Positions 1-12,272 of a stretch of 64,000 nt of DNA are shown here, one piece after another. The DNA lies in assembly GCA_031216915.1 (NCBI GenBank), contig CM062296.1, forward strand, positions 144,688,344 to 144,752,343. The letters are read 5' to 3'. Below the pieces are notes generated by a model. It searched no databases. It had not been told where the DNA came from and saw nothing but the letters and a program-made list of their open reading frames with translations. How positions within the stretch are numbered: position 1 is the stretch's first letter; every line of letters starts with the position of its first letter. The translations under genes and the position numbers were made by a program. Source of the DNA: Pictodentalium vernedei. Lineage: Eukaryota; Mollusca; Scaphopoda; Dentaliida; Dentaliidae.

Positions 1-219
1 CATTTTTTCAAACTGACTAATTTTGGAGTGCTTCACTTATGCAGATTTCCACGCGAGATGACATCATGCACCATCAAAATCTTTTTATAGCTGATCTCTC
101 TGATCATTGGGCAAGACAATGGTGCATGTAGCAATTTTTGTGAGCAGTATTTCCATGTTTATGGAAGCTTCAAAGTTTTCAATGAATCTTTTTAACTATA
201 AAATAAATTTTAAAAAATA

Positions 220-385
220 CAGTTAAAACTAGAAATCCTGTCACGAACTGTTCACTTATCTAAGCTTAATTGCGTGTAGGAATTGCCTTATCGAATGGCA
301 TCCAAAGCATAACAGGTTCTCCTGGTTACTCATAGCAAACACAAGTAACTTTCTGCCAATGGACCTCCGGGTTTCGCATATGCGA
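220..385 (+). repeat. Truncated Tc1/mariner-like MITE (left half)
   Basis: It starts after a TA with CAGTTAAAACTAGAAATCCTG and runs in parallel with the full copy at 49904-50216: CACGAACTGT, TATCTAAGCTTAATTGCG and CCAATGGACCTC are shared. The similarity stops near 385, so the right half and right terminal inverted repeat are missing. No coding capacity. Confidence 0.75.
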
Positions 386-1815
386 AATCATCAGCAAAAT
401 TTTAATTAATGAAGCACCGGTTTGTATCCAGTGCTTCATTAAATAAATGTTTGATGATTATTATTATAATTAGTGTTTGGGATCCAATATTATTTTTCGT
501 CCGTGGAAATACAGTACTGTGATCACAAAAGCAGACACCAAATCGTGGTGCATCCTTGACGCGGTCGCGATCGAGGTGACAGACAAGAAAAAAACCTGTA
601 TCGACAGAAGCTCGGCTAAAGCCAAACACAATCTCCATTCCGCCGATTGGATTTTCACCGAGATTTTTCGCGAACGTCGACAGCGCTGCGATTTCGTTGG
701 AGGGAACTGCATGTGTACAAATGTAACCGGTTTGCAATGTTAATGTACATGTAGACCTAACCAATGTATCGAGTTATGTATTCTAAAAAAAAAAGGTCAA
801 ATTCAACACTTCCCAGATGTCACGATTGCCCACACCCCAACATTAATCATAACATAAATTCATAATCGTATTCATCTGAATTTTAAAATCGTGAAAAACA
901 TGGACTTGAGGCAACCCGCCCCCCCCTGCTCCACCCACTATGCCTTTCACCACTCTCTCTCTTTTTGTTGTCCCTCCGCTCTGACATTGTGCAAGCAGCA
1001 CCCTCCAATCTCAAATTAATTTGTACTTTCTGTTTCAGTTTCACTCATTTCACCACCATCTGTCGTTTGGGATGAATACATTATCGTCGTTTCCAACTAT
1101 TCTCTCCATTAGAAATGCAAGAGTTTTGTTGGTTGTTGGGATCTTAAAAAATAAAAAAAAACCCAATATTTTATCCCTTGAATTATCAAAATGACTGACA
1201 TCACACGAACACATTTGTATTTTAAGAAGCACATGAAACGTCAATTTTTAGGACTTTTAGGTACATGGCGGTTTTTAATGGCGAAAGTGCCAATTCGTTG
1301 TCAAGTCAATTCGTAGTCAGTTTGGTTATGAATATTGATCCGCAAAATATTCATCCAGGTCAATTCAATCCATGTAAGCCCCCCCCCTGTACATACACCT
1401 CCCCTCCTGAGTGATGCATTGCCCTTGCCCCCCTCTGCCCCACGTTGATTCTCTGGCAACAGAGGGCTGTAGTCGTCCCGGCCTCATGTGCCTATGGTTC
1501 TTGAAAAAAATTGACACCACCCCACCCATCATAAACAAGCTCTAGTATGTATTCCATGGTTCTGATTAAACATGTTTTTACGGTTCTGGTATAAGTTCAC
1601 CTTTCTCTCTTCATCTCAAATGTCTTTGGCTGCCAGAGTATTATTGTCCAGCGGTTGTTTTGAAGTAAAATTCGAGCTAAACCGTCCATATGAATGGGCT
1701 ACTAAGAATAACATAAGGTTTATACAATAATCGGTAGCTGATTAAACTTCTGATCACTAATACTATTGCAGTGACTGTTTAATTAAAAGGATTGAGCTGA
1801 ACAAACTACTAGAGT
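386..1815. other. Unassigned DNA with a CpG-rich patch
   Basis: No supported gene. 405-441 is a short hairpin (TAATGAAGCAC / GTGCTTCATTA). About 530-700 is unusually rich in CpG for this AT-rich window (for example GACGCGGTCGCGATCG). ORFs are open on both strands across it, but none resembles a family I know. A 25-base string (GCTTTTGTGATCACAGTA followed by CTGTATT) occurs here on the minus strand and again on the plus strand near 13744, so part of the patch may be an old repeat. The rest is AT-rich with short homopolymers. Confidence 0.4.
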
Positions 1816-1869
1816 TATTATACCCCACGCAACGAAGTTGCAGGGGTATAATGTTTTTGACTGGTCCAT

Positions 1870-2545
1870 CCGTCAGTCCATCAGTCCGTTAGTCAGTCCT
1901 ACTTGTTTTCCGGACTTTTTTTCTACACACTTCCAGATATTGAGCTGATTTTTGGTATGTGAGTCTAACATGGTGGCCTACAGATCAAGTTTGCATTTTG
2001 TTCCACTCCACTGATTTTTACCAAAATTACGGCCTTTGGACTCTGAAAAATTCATCAAAATTACAGTTTTCCAGACTTTTTTTCTACACGCTTCCAGATA
2101 TTGAGCTGATTTTTGGTATGTTAGTCTGACGTGGTGGCCTACAGATCAAGTTTGCATTTTGTTCCACTCCACTGATTTTTACCGAAATTACGGCCCTTGA
2201 ACTTTGAAAAGTTCATCAAAATTACAGTTTTGCGGACTTTTTTCCTACACTCTTCCAGATATTGAGCTGATTTTTGGTATGTTAGTCTAACATGGTGGCC
2301 TACAGAACAAGTTCGCGTTTTGTTCCGCTCCACTGATTTTTACCAAAATTACGGCCCCATAGACTTTGAAAAGTTCATCAAAATTACAGTTTTCCAGGCT
2401 TTTTCTCTACATGCTTCCAGATATTGAGCTGGTTTTTGGTATGTTTGTCTAACATGGTGGCCTACAGATCAAGTTTGCATTTTGTTCTGCTCCACTGATT
2501 TTTACCGAAATTACGGCCCTTCTACTTTGAAAAGTTCAATTGAGT
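1870..2545 (+). repeat. 161-162 bp tandem array, about 4 units
   Basis: The string CTTCCAGATATTGAGCTG recurs at 1930, 2091, 2252 and 2414, a spacing of 161, 161 and 162. Each unit also carries ACATGGTGGCCTACAGA and a TTTTACCRAAATTACGGCC block. Small ORFs across the array are translations of the repeat. Confidence 0.9.
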
Positions 2546-2593
2546 ATGGACTATTTAAAGCAGAACAGGATTCACAATCAGTTGTAGTGCTTC

Positions 2594-2890
2594 ATGTGGA
2601 TTAATCTTAAAGAATTCACCAAAAACTTAGTTCAAGGTATGGATAAATTAGATAGACCTCCTACTGTAATTGTTGGTGACTTAAATGTCAATACTTTGAA
2701 AGAACCAAGCAACGTATTAGTAAAAACATTGTCTACAAAGTGTTACAGCCAAGTTATTTGCTCACCGACTTACATTTGTGGCTCCTGTATTGACCATGTG
2801 TACATAAAAAAAGACATAGCTTGTGACACAAGAATAATCCCTGTTCCATATTCCCAGCATGCAGTTATTCAAGTCAGGATTATAATATGA
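2594..2890 (+). pseudogene. APE-like endonuclease fragment
   Basis: An open frame of 98 codons contains PTVIVGDLNVN near residue 25 and a CSPTYICGSCIDHVYIK stretch. These are the GD-N and DH signatures found in the C-terminal half of endonuclease/exonuclease/phosphatase (APE-type) domains. The N-terminal Glu motif is absent, so this is a piece, not a working enzyme. It begins just after the 161-bp array and sits inside the element that ends near 3285. Helentrons are known to carry an APE-type endonuclease at the C-terminus of their replicase, so it may be the last coding remnant of an autonomous Helentron. A relic of a LINE endonuclease is the alternative. Confidence 0.5.
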
Positions 2891-3285
2891 AGTGACTTCG
2901 AATTTGTTCATGAAGTAAAACAATAATCTATTTCACTTTTTGTGTATAAACACTGTTATTTGGGATAGCAATTCTAAATCTGACACCTTTTTTTATAAAA
3001 AGCGGACACTAAAGTAATTTTATCAGCAAAGACCTGGTGTGACCTTACATTATTTACAATGTGTGTTGGAAAGATCAAATTGGATTTAAAAAGGTTGGTA
3101 TCATTAAATCTTAACATGGCTCCACATTTCAATTAAAATTAATTCTGCTTGAATTCTTTCAATACCGTTGAAACTACAGAACACTGTTTTCTGCAGTATT
3201 CCTAGAATCTATGTTTATTTTTAAAAAATGATTAGAGCTTGAAATATCGGGGCACGTGGGGTATGTGAGCGTGCTCACTAAGGTT

Positions 3286-4103
3286 CTATTTTTAATTATA
3301 GTTATATGTGCTAACTCTATAAGGATGTTGAGGTGTGACTTCTCTATCCTAAGTCGATTAATTGGGAATAAGTGTCAAAATTATCAGCTGTCCGAATTCT
3401 ATGAACTATTTCTTGAGTTGCAGAAAAAAAGCCTGAATCTAAATTTCATCTGTCTGTGTTTTCAAAGCAAGCTGTTATCCAGAAGCAAAGCTAGGATTTC
3501 TTATTATGTGTGTGTGTGTGGGGGGGGGGGGGGGGGGGGGGGGGAGGGGGGATTGTTTCGTTTGGCGGAGGAGGGGGGGGTAGCCAGGTCGATATATGCC
3601 ACATGCATATCCGATGGTCATAACCCTGAGGTGGATGTGGCCTTCCCGCTGGTAGAGCTTCGATGGAATTGTAGATCAGTCCTACTTCACTATTTTTGAA
3701 AGTGCGAAGTCTCTGACAGAACTTTTATTTATTTAACTGCAGGGGATGTACATGTAAATATACCAGGTGCACAGTCAGGGGGTGGAGACGGGGGGGGGGG
3801 GGGGGGGGTGCCTTGCATAGAGTCATTGTTTTTTGGTGGGGGGAACAACAACACTGAATTTTACTGGTAATCCCCCCCTCCCTCCCCTCCCTCTGAGGGT
3901 CTTCTACACATGATATTGTAGACTCTAGACTACATGCCTGAAAAAAACTTCAGATTTGGACCAGGACTGTGACGCGAACCACCAACATTAGCATTGTTGA
4001 TTCAGTGCTCGACTGTGCATGTTCATGATTCATAATTGCCATAATTTGCCCGCAGTACACACTGAGTGGCTGGGATTAGAAGAGGGGTAAGTATTGATTG
4101 ATT
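3286..4103. other. Non-coding stretch with two poly-G tracts
   Basis: G25 at 3520-3544 follows a TG dinucleotide run, and G19 lies at 3790-3808. An open frame across 3256-3699 is carried by the G run and has no recognisable domain. Nothing else supported. Confidence 0.6.
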
Positions 4104-4475
4104 GGGGGTGCGGTACCTCAGTAGGTAGAGGTGCAGGCTGCAAGCCGAGAGGTCCTCGGTTCGAATTCCACCTGCGGCAGCCGCATTGGGTCCTTAGACA
4201 AGACACTTCACCCCCATCTTCACCCCCATTGCCCACGTGGTGGCATTGTGTACTAAGGCGTACTACACACCGATGGTGCACCTGTCGATGGTGCACCTAT
4301 CTTCAACTAGTGCTAACCCTGCTTATGTGGAGTTGGTATGTTGGGGAGCTGACAGTTGCTCGCTGTTGGTCGGTGGTTCTCTCCGGGTACTCCGGCTTCC
4401 TCCACCCGTAAAACTGTCATGGTCATGATTAGCCATTGTGCAGAAATATGTGACCTTAAACACAAATAAATAAAT
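4104..4475 (+). mobile_element. tRNA-headed SINE, full length
   Basis: The head looks like a tRNA gene with an A-box-like segment (CCTCAGTAGGTAGAGG) and a clear B box GGTTCGAATTCC at 4158-4169. A central segment near 4185-4215 (GGGTCCTTAGACAAGACACT) resembles the conserved core of widespread invertebrate SINEs; I think of the MetaSINE group, from memory. The tail ends in ACAAATAAATAAAT. The body (ACTAAGGCGTACTAC..., CTCCACCCGTAAAACTGTCA) recurs at 17114-17363 and the tail at 29645-29700. It would be transcribed by RNA polymerase III and moved by a partner LINE. Confidence 0.8.
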
Positions 4476-6430
4476 TGGTTGATTACGACAAAAACACTCA
4501 TGTAGTGGAGTTTCCACTCAGACAGTGTGCTCAGGTTCTGTGAAAAAAGCTTACAGCACACTGGAGACATACTTCAACTTGAACGACTCCAGAATTCGTT
4601 GCAAAGCCTCTAGACCAAAATACTAAGTTATTTTACTTTAATTTAACCCGACGGGGCGAACTGTGCGGAGCGAAAAACATTCAAATGATAAAATGTCTGA
4701 CTCCTGAAACATGTGTTGTTTGAAAGTTGTGAAAAAATAATGCCCTCGTATTTAAAAAACACACATTCTGGCATGTTCTTTCATATGATATTGATGAATA
4801 AATAGTCAAAATGTACGATCACTGTTTTTCTTTCATTCGAATGTGCTTTTCTTTAACCATTTAACTCGGAAATGTATGTCCGATCAGAATATCGATTCAC
4901 CCCAAAACAGTCGACTTTATGGTGAGAGAACGTCCAACCGTAAAATTGGCTTTTGACTGATTTCTGATGTTGGGTAAATAACTTCTGTTTGAAGTAATTT
5001 GGATATCGCCGATGGATATTTTATAATAATTTTAGCAATTTCTATCGACAACCAGATGGTAACACGGAGGGGGGGGGGGGGGGGGGGAGGGGAGCAATTC
5101 AGATACAATTTTTTTTGCCCAACCCCCACTTTTGAAAATGGAAGTAGTTTTAATCATTTAATTATTTGTTAACCCTTGACTGCATCCAATGGTAGGTTAA
5201 ACAGATAGTTCTGTACAGGGACCAGCCTAGAGGGTGATTTGAGGGAGAAGTCACTTCTCCCTCCACTGACTTTAGGGAGAAGTCAGATGAAACAGGGAGA
5301 AATGAGAAGAAAATGTAGAGCGATGATTCTGCATTCGCATGATCTAACGGTATATTATATTTTCATCTCTCACAAAAATAAATCACAACAATTGGGCAAT
5401 AACACATCTCTATGTGTAAATTTATTTGTACAAAGAATTGTTTATGAGAAAAAGACATGCGTCTCTGTATAAACATGCCTCTCTCGGTATTAATTTATTT
5501 ATAAAAAGAAAAGTTTATAATTCAAATTCAAATGGGCATTTACTTTTTAGAAGAGACAGATAAGCCTTGAATTAAACAATTAAAGTGTGTCCATTTCTTG
5601 GTCCAGATCGAATAAAAAGTAGGTCAATAGGATACGTCATGATAACGGTTATGGAAGGACGTGAAAAATCTCAGCTCCGCTTTTTATAGTGTATTTAAGT
5701 CTGTCTAAGTGTGTAGAGATCACGATTTGTTTCTCAGAACTGAAGGAGACCTCATATTAGATCAGATACAACACCAGTCAGTGCCACTTGAAGCGTCGAG
5801 TCGAGTCGATCTTATTTCTGTTTTTCGCTTTTGTTTACATTTTTGATATTCGTCGATAACCATTTTCGCCGTCTGGCCTCAGTCGTTTTGTGCACAAACA
5901 ACTGATACATGCATCAAATAGCATATGAAAATTGAATCTACTAACCATTCTGACATCTTTCTGTGATTTCCTCTGTGCTGAACGCTTCTAGTTCTATGCA
6001 TACGTTTCTTCCCCATTCTTCACAAAGAAATCTTCAGGAATACGAATCAACCGTTCAACGACCACTCAACACTGACAGCAGTTGGAAATAAATATAAACA
6101 AGTCTACAATCTACATTGTAATTATCATAGAAATTACCACAGACTGATTTATTCTTCTTACTGTCTTCTTCTCCTGTGAACTTTCTACTTGATGTCTTAT
6201 TAACATTTCTCAGCTTTTTATTTTACTAACTCTCAGTAAAATAACACGTAGCAAGTACAAATCGGGCAGTCCCACGAACAGTCCATCAGCATCTGATACC
6301 GGTGCTATATATCTTACATGTAAAGTAAGTGGTACGTCAACCGATCAAACTAATTCAAGTAAAGTGCTGCTCCCAGAGACACATCGAGTGAAATATAAAC
6401 TCAGTAAAGATAGATCTCTTGATAAAAAAA
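4476..6430. other. Non-coding stretch, probably including LINE leader
   Basis: No gene is supported. G19 lies at 5069-5087. A perfect short palindrome (GAGGGAGAAGT-C-ACTTCTCCCTC) lies at 5240-5262 and its left half recurs at 5274. The last several hundred bases before 6431 are likely the 5' untranslated region of the retrotransposon that follows, but I cannot place its start without a second copy. Confidence 0.4.
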
Positions 6431-8239
6431 ATGGATGCCTGTAACAGAGCACAATCTGTACGAACAGTCCAAACAAATGGTGGCCTGAGATTATTTTTCC
6501 AAGCTGGCATATGGGAAGTGCTGAAAAAGGCTTTGCACTCTTTTTACAACTGTTATCCAAACAAGTTATATGCTGTTTCGTCTTGTTTCGATAGAGATCA
6601 AAATGGTTTAATTCCATCTGAGCGTCACAAAATAATTAGGAAGTCCGATCCAAGTATCTCATACACTGTAAATTTATACCATACCAGATGCTCTATGCTT
6701 GTGAATGGCCCAGACGAAAAGAGATTTACATCAACTGATTTACTGGAAATTTTACTTCATGTGCAGTCTGCTGATGCATCAGTTAATGTAACTGACTTGA
6801 ACCAGAAAATAATTAATTCAGTCAAGGAATGCAGGGCAAATAGAAATCACACCGGTGAAACCGTTGGTACAGGTACAAACTCCAAGCCTACGTCATCACA
6901 AGCAAAACATCCTTCTACATCCTGTGGAATGTTGAATGGTGTACAAGGGTCGAAGTCAAATGACAGCAAGTGCAAAAATATTATGCTTTGTCCAGTTTGT
7001 TCCAACTCTACTATTGATGGTGATGCCATAGAGTGTACAGAATGTCTTGGATGGTTTCACCCTGTTTGTGTTAATATGGACAACTCAGACTTCCTGTATC
7101 ACCAACAAAATAGCAAATCTCAGTTTGTATGTCTGCTGTGTCAAAGTACACAAGAAAATGAAAATAGTACATCAGTTGCCGAAGAGAAAATAACAAATGT
7201 AGTGTCGTCCATTCCATCTACATGTTCTCAGGTCACAGTGTTGAAAGGCACCACAACAGCAACCACCTCATCAAATCCAGTAATAATTCCTACCAGATCA
7301 ACAGTAACTTCAACCACAAGCTGTCATCAACAAACATCACTACAAACAGTTTCGGCAATATCAGGATCCAGTTATTACTCATCAGTCAGTTCATCTACAA
7401 ATCCAACTTCTATTCGTCTATCAGGCACATCTACTGACCCCAAAGTGCGGGTGCTACACCTGACAAAAATTAATCAACCATCCAATTCAAAATCTCAATT
7501 ATCTCATCCTAAATCAGATTTCATAACCAGAGGTTATTCTCAGAAAGAGGCTCTAGAAGACAAAATGAAACAACTAGACAACATGATTTCTAGAGAATCA
7601 ACAAGAGATGCTTATATTAGAAAGCTGGAAGTAGAAATCAATGATTTCAAGAAAAGCTTCAGTCACCATAACTTAACATCTACAAAACAAACAGTTGAGA
7701 AGCTTATTAACTTTAATCCAAACAACAAGGATGTCGAGAATTTGAAGTTTAAGGTTCAACAGCTAGAAATAGAGAAAATTCAGATGAAATGTGATTTTCA
7801 AATGAACATTTGCACTATGAAATCAGACCTTGAGAGTAAATTCAATGACCTAAAGCTTGAAGTTGAACTTATGAAGAGGACAGCAGAAATACAAAGTCTC
7901 TACAAGAGGGCAGAAGACAGATATGACGTGAATGAAATAGCCAATCCAAACAGGCGGAACAATTTTGCACCAATTAATAGACAAAGAGCTAAAACCAACA
8001 ACCTTTCTACGAAACAACAAAAATCAGCTTTCAGCCATAATTATGAAAGACCCATCCCTCATATAAATTCATGTGTAAACTACAGGCTCCAGTATCAAAC
8101 TGCTATTGAGGACAAAGCAAGTCAAGAATTGCCATTGGACTTGTCTATAGGAAAAGGCATACAACAAACAACTCACAGCCAGTTTTCAAAAGAACAAAAT
8201 CCTCTGCAATCTCTCCCCGGGATTGCCGGGAATATCTGA
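6431..8239 (+). CDS. LINE ORF1 protein with PHD finger
   Basis: 602 residues from the ATG at 6431; the same frame is open 12 bases further upstream but without another ATG. A conserved N-terminal block contains VNLYHTRCSMLVNG near residues 80-95, a motif I associate with ORF1 proteins of lophotrochozoan LINEs. A complete Cys4-His-Cys3 PHD finger follows: C187-x2-C190, C202-x2-C205, H210-x2-C213, C234-x2-C237. A Ser/Thr-rich linker leads into a long heptad-like coiled coil at about 375-500, probably for multimerisation. In related elements ORF1 binds the element RNA; the PHD finger may bind histone tails, which is inference. The stop at 8237-8239 overlaps the next open frame. Confidence 0.8.
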   Translation: MDACNRAQSVRTVQTNGGLRLFFQAGIWEVLKKALHSFYNCYPNKLYAVSSCFDRDQNGLIPSERHKIIRKSDPSISYTVNLYHTRCSMLVNGPDEKRFTSTDLLEILLHVQSADASVNVTDLNQKIINSVKECRANRNHTGETVGTGTNSKPTSSQAKHPSTSCGMLNGVQGSKSNDSKCKNIMLCPVCSNSTIDGDAIECTECLGWFHPVCVNMDNSDFLYHQQNSKSQFVCLLCQSTQENENSTSVAEEKITNVVSSIPSTCSQVTVLKGTTTATTSSNPVIIPTRSTVTSTTSCHQQTSLQTVSAISGSSYYSSVSSSTNPTSIRLSGTSTDPKVRVLHLTKINQPSNSKSQLSHPKSDFITRGYSQKEALEDKMKQLDNMISRESTRDAYIRKLEVEINDFKKSFSHHNLTSTKQTVEKLINFNPNNKDVENLKFKVQQLEIEKIQMKCDFQMNICTMKSDLESKFNDLKLEVELMKRTAEIQSLYKRAEDRYDVNEIANPNRRNNFAPINRQRAKTNNLSTKQQKSAFSHNYERPIPHINSCVNYRLQYQTAIEDKASQELPLDLSIGKGIQQTTHSQFSKEQNPLQSLPGIAGNI

Positions 8240-8819
8240 TGTTGACCCCATAGTGTGCAGCGATGGTAATTGTTCAAAAATCATCGTCCGGGAACCCATT
8301 AACAGTACATCTCATGTGAAAACACCTCAGAATTCTCCTCTGCTGTTCAGCACCACACCAGATGTACACATAGACAATGTATGTACAGATGCTCCCTTAT
8401 TTAATCCAGTAACGTCAGTACAGGTTGTGAATAGTGAAAACAGTGTACTTGATTGCAGAGTGAAACAATTAAACGTCTCTTCCCTCCATGTTGTTGATAG
8501 AGATTCATGGGTAAAGACAGTTACAGGTAGTGACAGTATGCATGCACCTGTAGTAACACAATCTGTTTCAGCAGGTAGCTACTTGCCCTCTTCATATAAC
8601 TCTTTTTTAGAGTTGGGCCTCACAGAAAATCCAAGGCCACCCTGGACAAAACAGTAAAGTGTCTTTCAAAATCACAATCTTCATCATCTTTAATTTCTTA
8701 CAACATACATGGTTACAAATCAAACTCATCTGCATTAATGGATCTCTGCAAAATTCACGATCTATCATTTTCTTGCAAGAATACTGGCTAGATATGAAAT
8801 TGGCAAAGTTTCTGACGAT
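8223..8819 (+). pseudogene. LINE ORF2 start and endonuclease, frameshifted
   Basis: The frame open from 8223 to 8657 stops in a Ser/Asn-rich linker. About 8670-8790 then encodes the start of an APE endonuclease (SYNIHGYKSNSSALMDL), which loses frame near 8770. The catalytic-Glu motif LQEYWL at about 8775-8790 is in a second frame and the continuation (GKVSDDLRSYGF) in a third. At least three frame changes separate ORF1 from the main ORF2 frame. The overlap at 8223-8239 suggests that ORF2 normally starts near the ORF1 stop. Confidence 0.65.
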
Positions 8820-11800
8820 TTGAGATCATATGGTTTCTGTTCTCTGTGGAAAACTTTTGACGATGAAGACTTCCAACCTCTTATTCGCAGGTCTAGAGGG
8901 CATGCTGGTGTTGCATTGCTATGGAGAGACAATTTGAACTCAGCAATAAAAGTTCACCCTGATGGTAACTCAAGAATCATTTCAGCAACACTAAATACAT
9001 CTCCTCAACAAACTTGCCTTGTGGGAGTGTACATGCCATGTGATGGATATAAATCATCTGTCTCCGATTATAAAGACTCACTTCATCAGCTATCAGCAAT
9101 ATTTACAAAATTCTCTTCATCAAATATCACACTGTATGGAGACCTGAATGCTTCACTTCATCGTCATGATAAAACAAAGAAACTGGACAGTTTATTGGAA
9201 GAGTTTTGTCGAAATGAAAAATTAACTTTACCAACATGTATTGATTCCGACTACCCTTCAGGGCCAACATTTTATAGTTACAGTGGTAACACTTCCATGA
9301 TAGATGACTTCTTAGTAAAAGAAAATGCACAGTACATAAACAACATTTTACTCATTGATGTGCCATCAGGAACATCAGATCATATTCCAATCTGTGCAAA
9401 ATTATATGCTAACATAGAAAGAAATCCAAGAAATCTCAAGAATAGTAAACAAATGCTTAAAATGAAGCCTATGTGGTCAAAAGCTGATATCCATACATAT
9501 AAAAATAATTTGAAAGATGGTGTTAATTCATTGCAACCTAACTCTCTTTCAACTGGATTTGATTTAGAAATGGCTGTCAACAACATTAACAACATCCTGA
9601 TAGGGTCCGAAAAAGGTTCGGTACCCAGGAAAAGGCCTGTTCAAGCTCCTAGAAATGTTAAACCTCTCCCGGTTCACATTGTCAATCATTATAAAAGGGT
9701 TAAAAAAGCATTCTGGGAATGGAGGAAAAATGGTAAACCTCTCAATGCTCCATGTCACAACAACTTTAAAGATTTAGAGAAGACTTTCAGAAAACTTCAG
9801 AGACAATATGAGGCACTAAAGAGAAACATATTCTATGAAGAAATTGAACAGTCCGCTGAAGAAAATCAACAGACCTTTTTCAAACTAATTAGAAATCAAA
9901 GACGGATAAATGATAAAAATACCGAAGAATTACATCACAACGGAATCACATATAAGGGTGCAGATGAAGTTAGAGAAGGCTGGTCTCAGTACTTTGGTGA
10001 GCTCGCACAACCATGTCATCAGAAATATTTTGATGATGCTCATAAAAAGCTTGTTGAAGAAGATGTAGAGGTTCTAGATACCCTTACAGAACTCATCCTA
10101 CCAAAGACAGATGAAACTTTCTCTGAATATGACATCTTCAAGGCTATCAAAAAATTGAAGAATGGGATAGCACAGGACCTTTGTGATGTCACCAATGAGC
10201 ACATTAAACATGGAGCAAATGACCTTGTACCAATCCTAACTCATCTCTTCAATTCCATCCTGAATTCTCACATCATTCCGGAAGCATTTAAAAAAGGAAT
10301 ATTGAATTCTCTGTATAAGAAGAATGGAAAACCTAAAGAAATTCCAACCAACTCTCGGATAACCATTTCAAGTACTCCAGGTAAACTACTCGAAATAGTC
10401 ATCATATCGAAAATCACCGCCATCTTTGAACGAAATCAAGGAAGACTACAGAGAGGTTTCACTGAAGGAGTATCTCCATTATTTGCTTCGTTCATTCTTA
10501 TGGAATGCCTCAATGAAAATGAAGAAAGTAAAATTAACACCACTGTGATTATGCTGGATGCAGAAAAGGCTTTCGATAGAGTATGGCATGACGGTCTGTT
10601 CATTAAATTGGCTCTGTTGGGAATGCCTTGTGACTACTGGTTGTTATTACGAAATTGGTATATAGGTGTCAGATCTGTGGTTAAATGGGAAGGCCAGTTA
10701 TTATCACCATTCAACATACTACAAGGCACACTACAGGGAAGCTCTATCTCACCACATATGTTTAAAATCGTCAATGCGGATGTGATCTCCAACATTACAT
10801 CACAACATCTTGGTACTAAAATAGGGACTACATGCTGTTCATTGCCCACTTGTGCAGATGATATGACTGCAATAACTGAGTCCAACACATCTGAAACTTC
10901 TGGAATTCTAGCAACTATCCAGAACACAATCAATAAAGACAGAGTGGTGATTAACAACAAGAAGTCTGTGATGTTAAAATATAATTTTAAAAAGAAAAGT
11001 ACTCATTCTAAGATCACTGAGTCTAATCCACCAATAAGCATAAATGGAGAAGATATCAGCGAAGTCCTGGAAGGCACTCATCTTGGCATTTTGTACTCAG
11101 CTAAACAAAAGGTAAACACACAAAGGGTAGAACAGAGAATAGCCACAACCACACGTACAGTGTATGCTCTATTAGGTGATGACCTGCACAGCAAAAGTGG
11201 ACTAAACCCAGCACTCATAAGAAAAATATGGCTAGCCTACATCGTGCCACAATTACTTTATGGAACAGAATTATGGGCATTCAATGCAAACATCATTCAA
11301 TCATTAGAACATTGGCAAAAAGAGAAGCTACGCATCATTCAAGATCTGCCTAAAAATTCATCTACAATTGCAATCTATGGTCTCCTAGGCATACTTCCTA
11401 TAGAAGCCCAAATCAATATAAATCTGCTCACTTTCTTGAGGAACATGCTTGCTAATCAAGATTCTGTCGAATATAATATAATTCTGAGACAAGCAGCACT
11501 GAAGTCACCAAAATCTAAAAGCTGGGTAACCAAGATTCAAGAAATACTGCAAAAATACAATCTGCCATCAATACATCAACTCATAGAGAATGTTCCTGAC
11601 AAAAAACAATGCAAATATACAATCAGGTCTACCATCACAAACTTCTGGGAACAAAAACACCAGACAAAGATTACTAATGAAAATCTTTCATCACTACGAC
11701 TCAAATCATCATCATCACTGAACTTGACAAACACTGCATTAGTTTGGACCTCCACAAAGAAAAATCTTCATGAAACGAGGAAGGCAAAAATAAAGGCTAA

Positions 11801-12272
11801 ATTACTCACAGGAACCTATAAACTTCAAGTTCACAAAGCAATGTTCAACAGACAGAACACAACTGATTCCACTTTAATAATGTGTAAAATGTGCGAAGAA
11901 GAAGTTGAGGATAGAGCACACTTTCTACTGAGATGTACTTTCTTAGAATCAACAAGATCAAAACACCTTCCTACAATAGAAAAAATTCTGAAGAGTAATA
12001 TTTCTTTCTTACATGAATCTGTCTCTTTATCCATGTGTGCACTTCCTGAATTAACTCTACAAGCTATACTTGATCCTCTACATGAATCTCTTGCTCCTCT
12101 CAACCTACATGTAAATACTAACAACATTACTCTTCTTGAAGAACTTTCAAGAAACCTAATTTATGAACTGCATTTAGAGAGAACAAAGTTTTTGAATCAG
12201 ACATTGACTGAGGCCGGTGGACGAGATCAGTTATTGTCCACAAAATCCCCCAAATCAAAAACTTCAAATTAA
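8820..12272 (+). pseudogene. LINE ORF2: endonuclease C-half, reverse transcriptase
   Basis: An open frame of 1150 codons. The first ~200 residues hold the rest of the APE endonuclease (YGDLNASLHRHD, SMIDDFLV, GTSDHIPI), which nicks target DNA. The reverse transcriptase follows: SSTPGKLLEIVI, RGFTEGVSP, MLDAEKAFDRVW (motif A), LQGTLQGSSISP and CADDM (motif C). Most LINEs have F/YADD, so the Cys is unusual. A thumb region and a C-terminal knuckle (CKMCEEEVEDRAHFLLRC) complete it. There is no RNase H domain. It is called a pseudogene because the first endonuclease residues are out of frame upstream; the RT part itself is uninterrupted. Confidence 0.8.

Larger units (their letters stand above)
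1816..3285 (+). mobile_element. Helentron-like element, TATACCCC family
   Basis: The left end is a palindrome, TTATACCCC ... GGGGTATAA (1816-1850), around a CAACGAAGTTG loop. It is followed by CCGTCAGTCC-type repeats and a 161-bp tandem array. The right end carries GTGGGGTAT and a GTGAGC-GT-GCTCAC hairpin (3265-3278). A second element of this plan lies at 56735-57030 and ends in CTAGTT. Palindromic left end, internal array, right hairpin and no visible target duplication fit Helentron-type rolling-circle elements. That class assignment is inference from structure. Confidence 0.5.

Noticed and set aside
402..764. Overlapping ORFs on both strands in the CpG-rich patch
   Set aside because: No family resemblance on either strand and a shared string elsewhere; reported as a CpG patch rather than as a gene.
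3256..3699. A 147-codon frame with a poly-Gly run
   Set aside because: The open frame is carried by the G25 run and by the end of a Helentron-like element; no domain and no support.
4104..4185. A possible tRNA gene
   Set aside because: It has A and B boxes but continues into a SINE body with an ATAAA tail and lacks a clean acceptor stem, so it is a SINE head.
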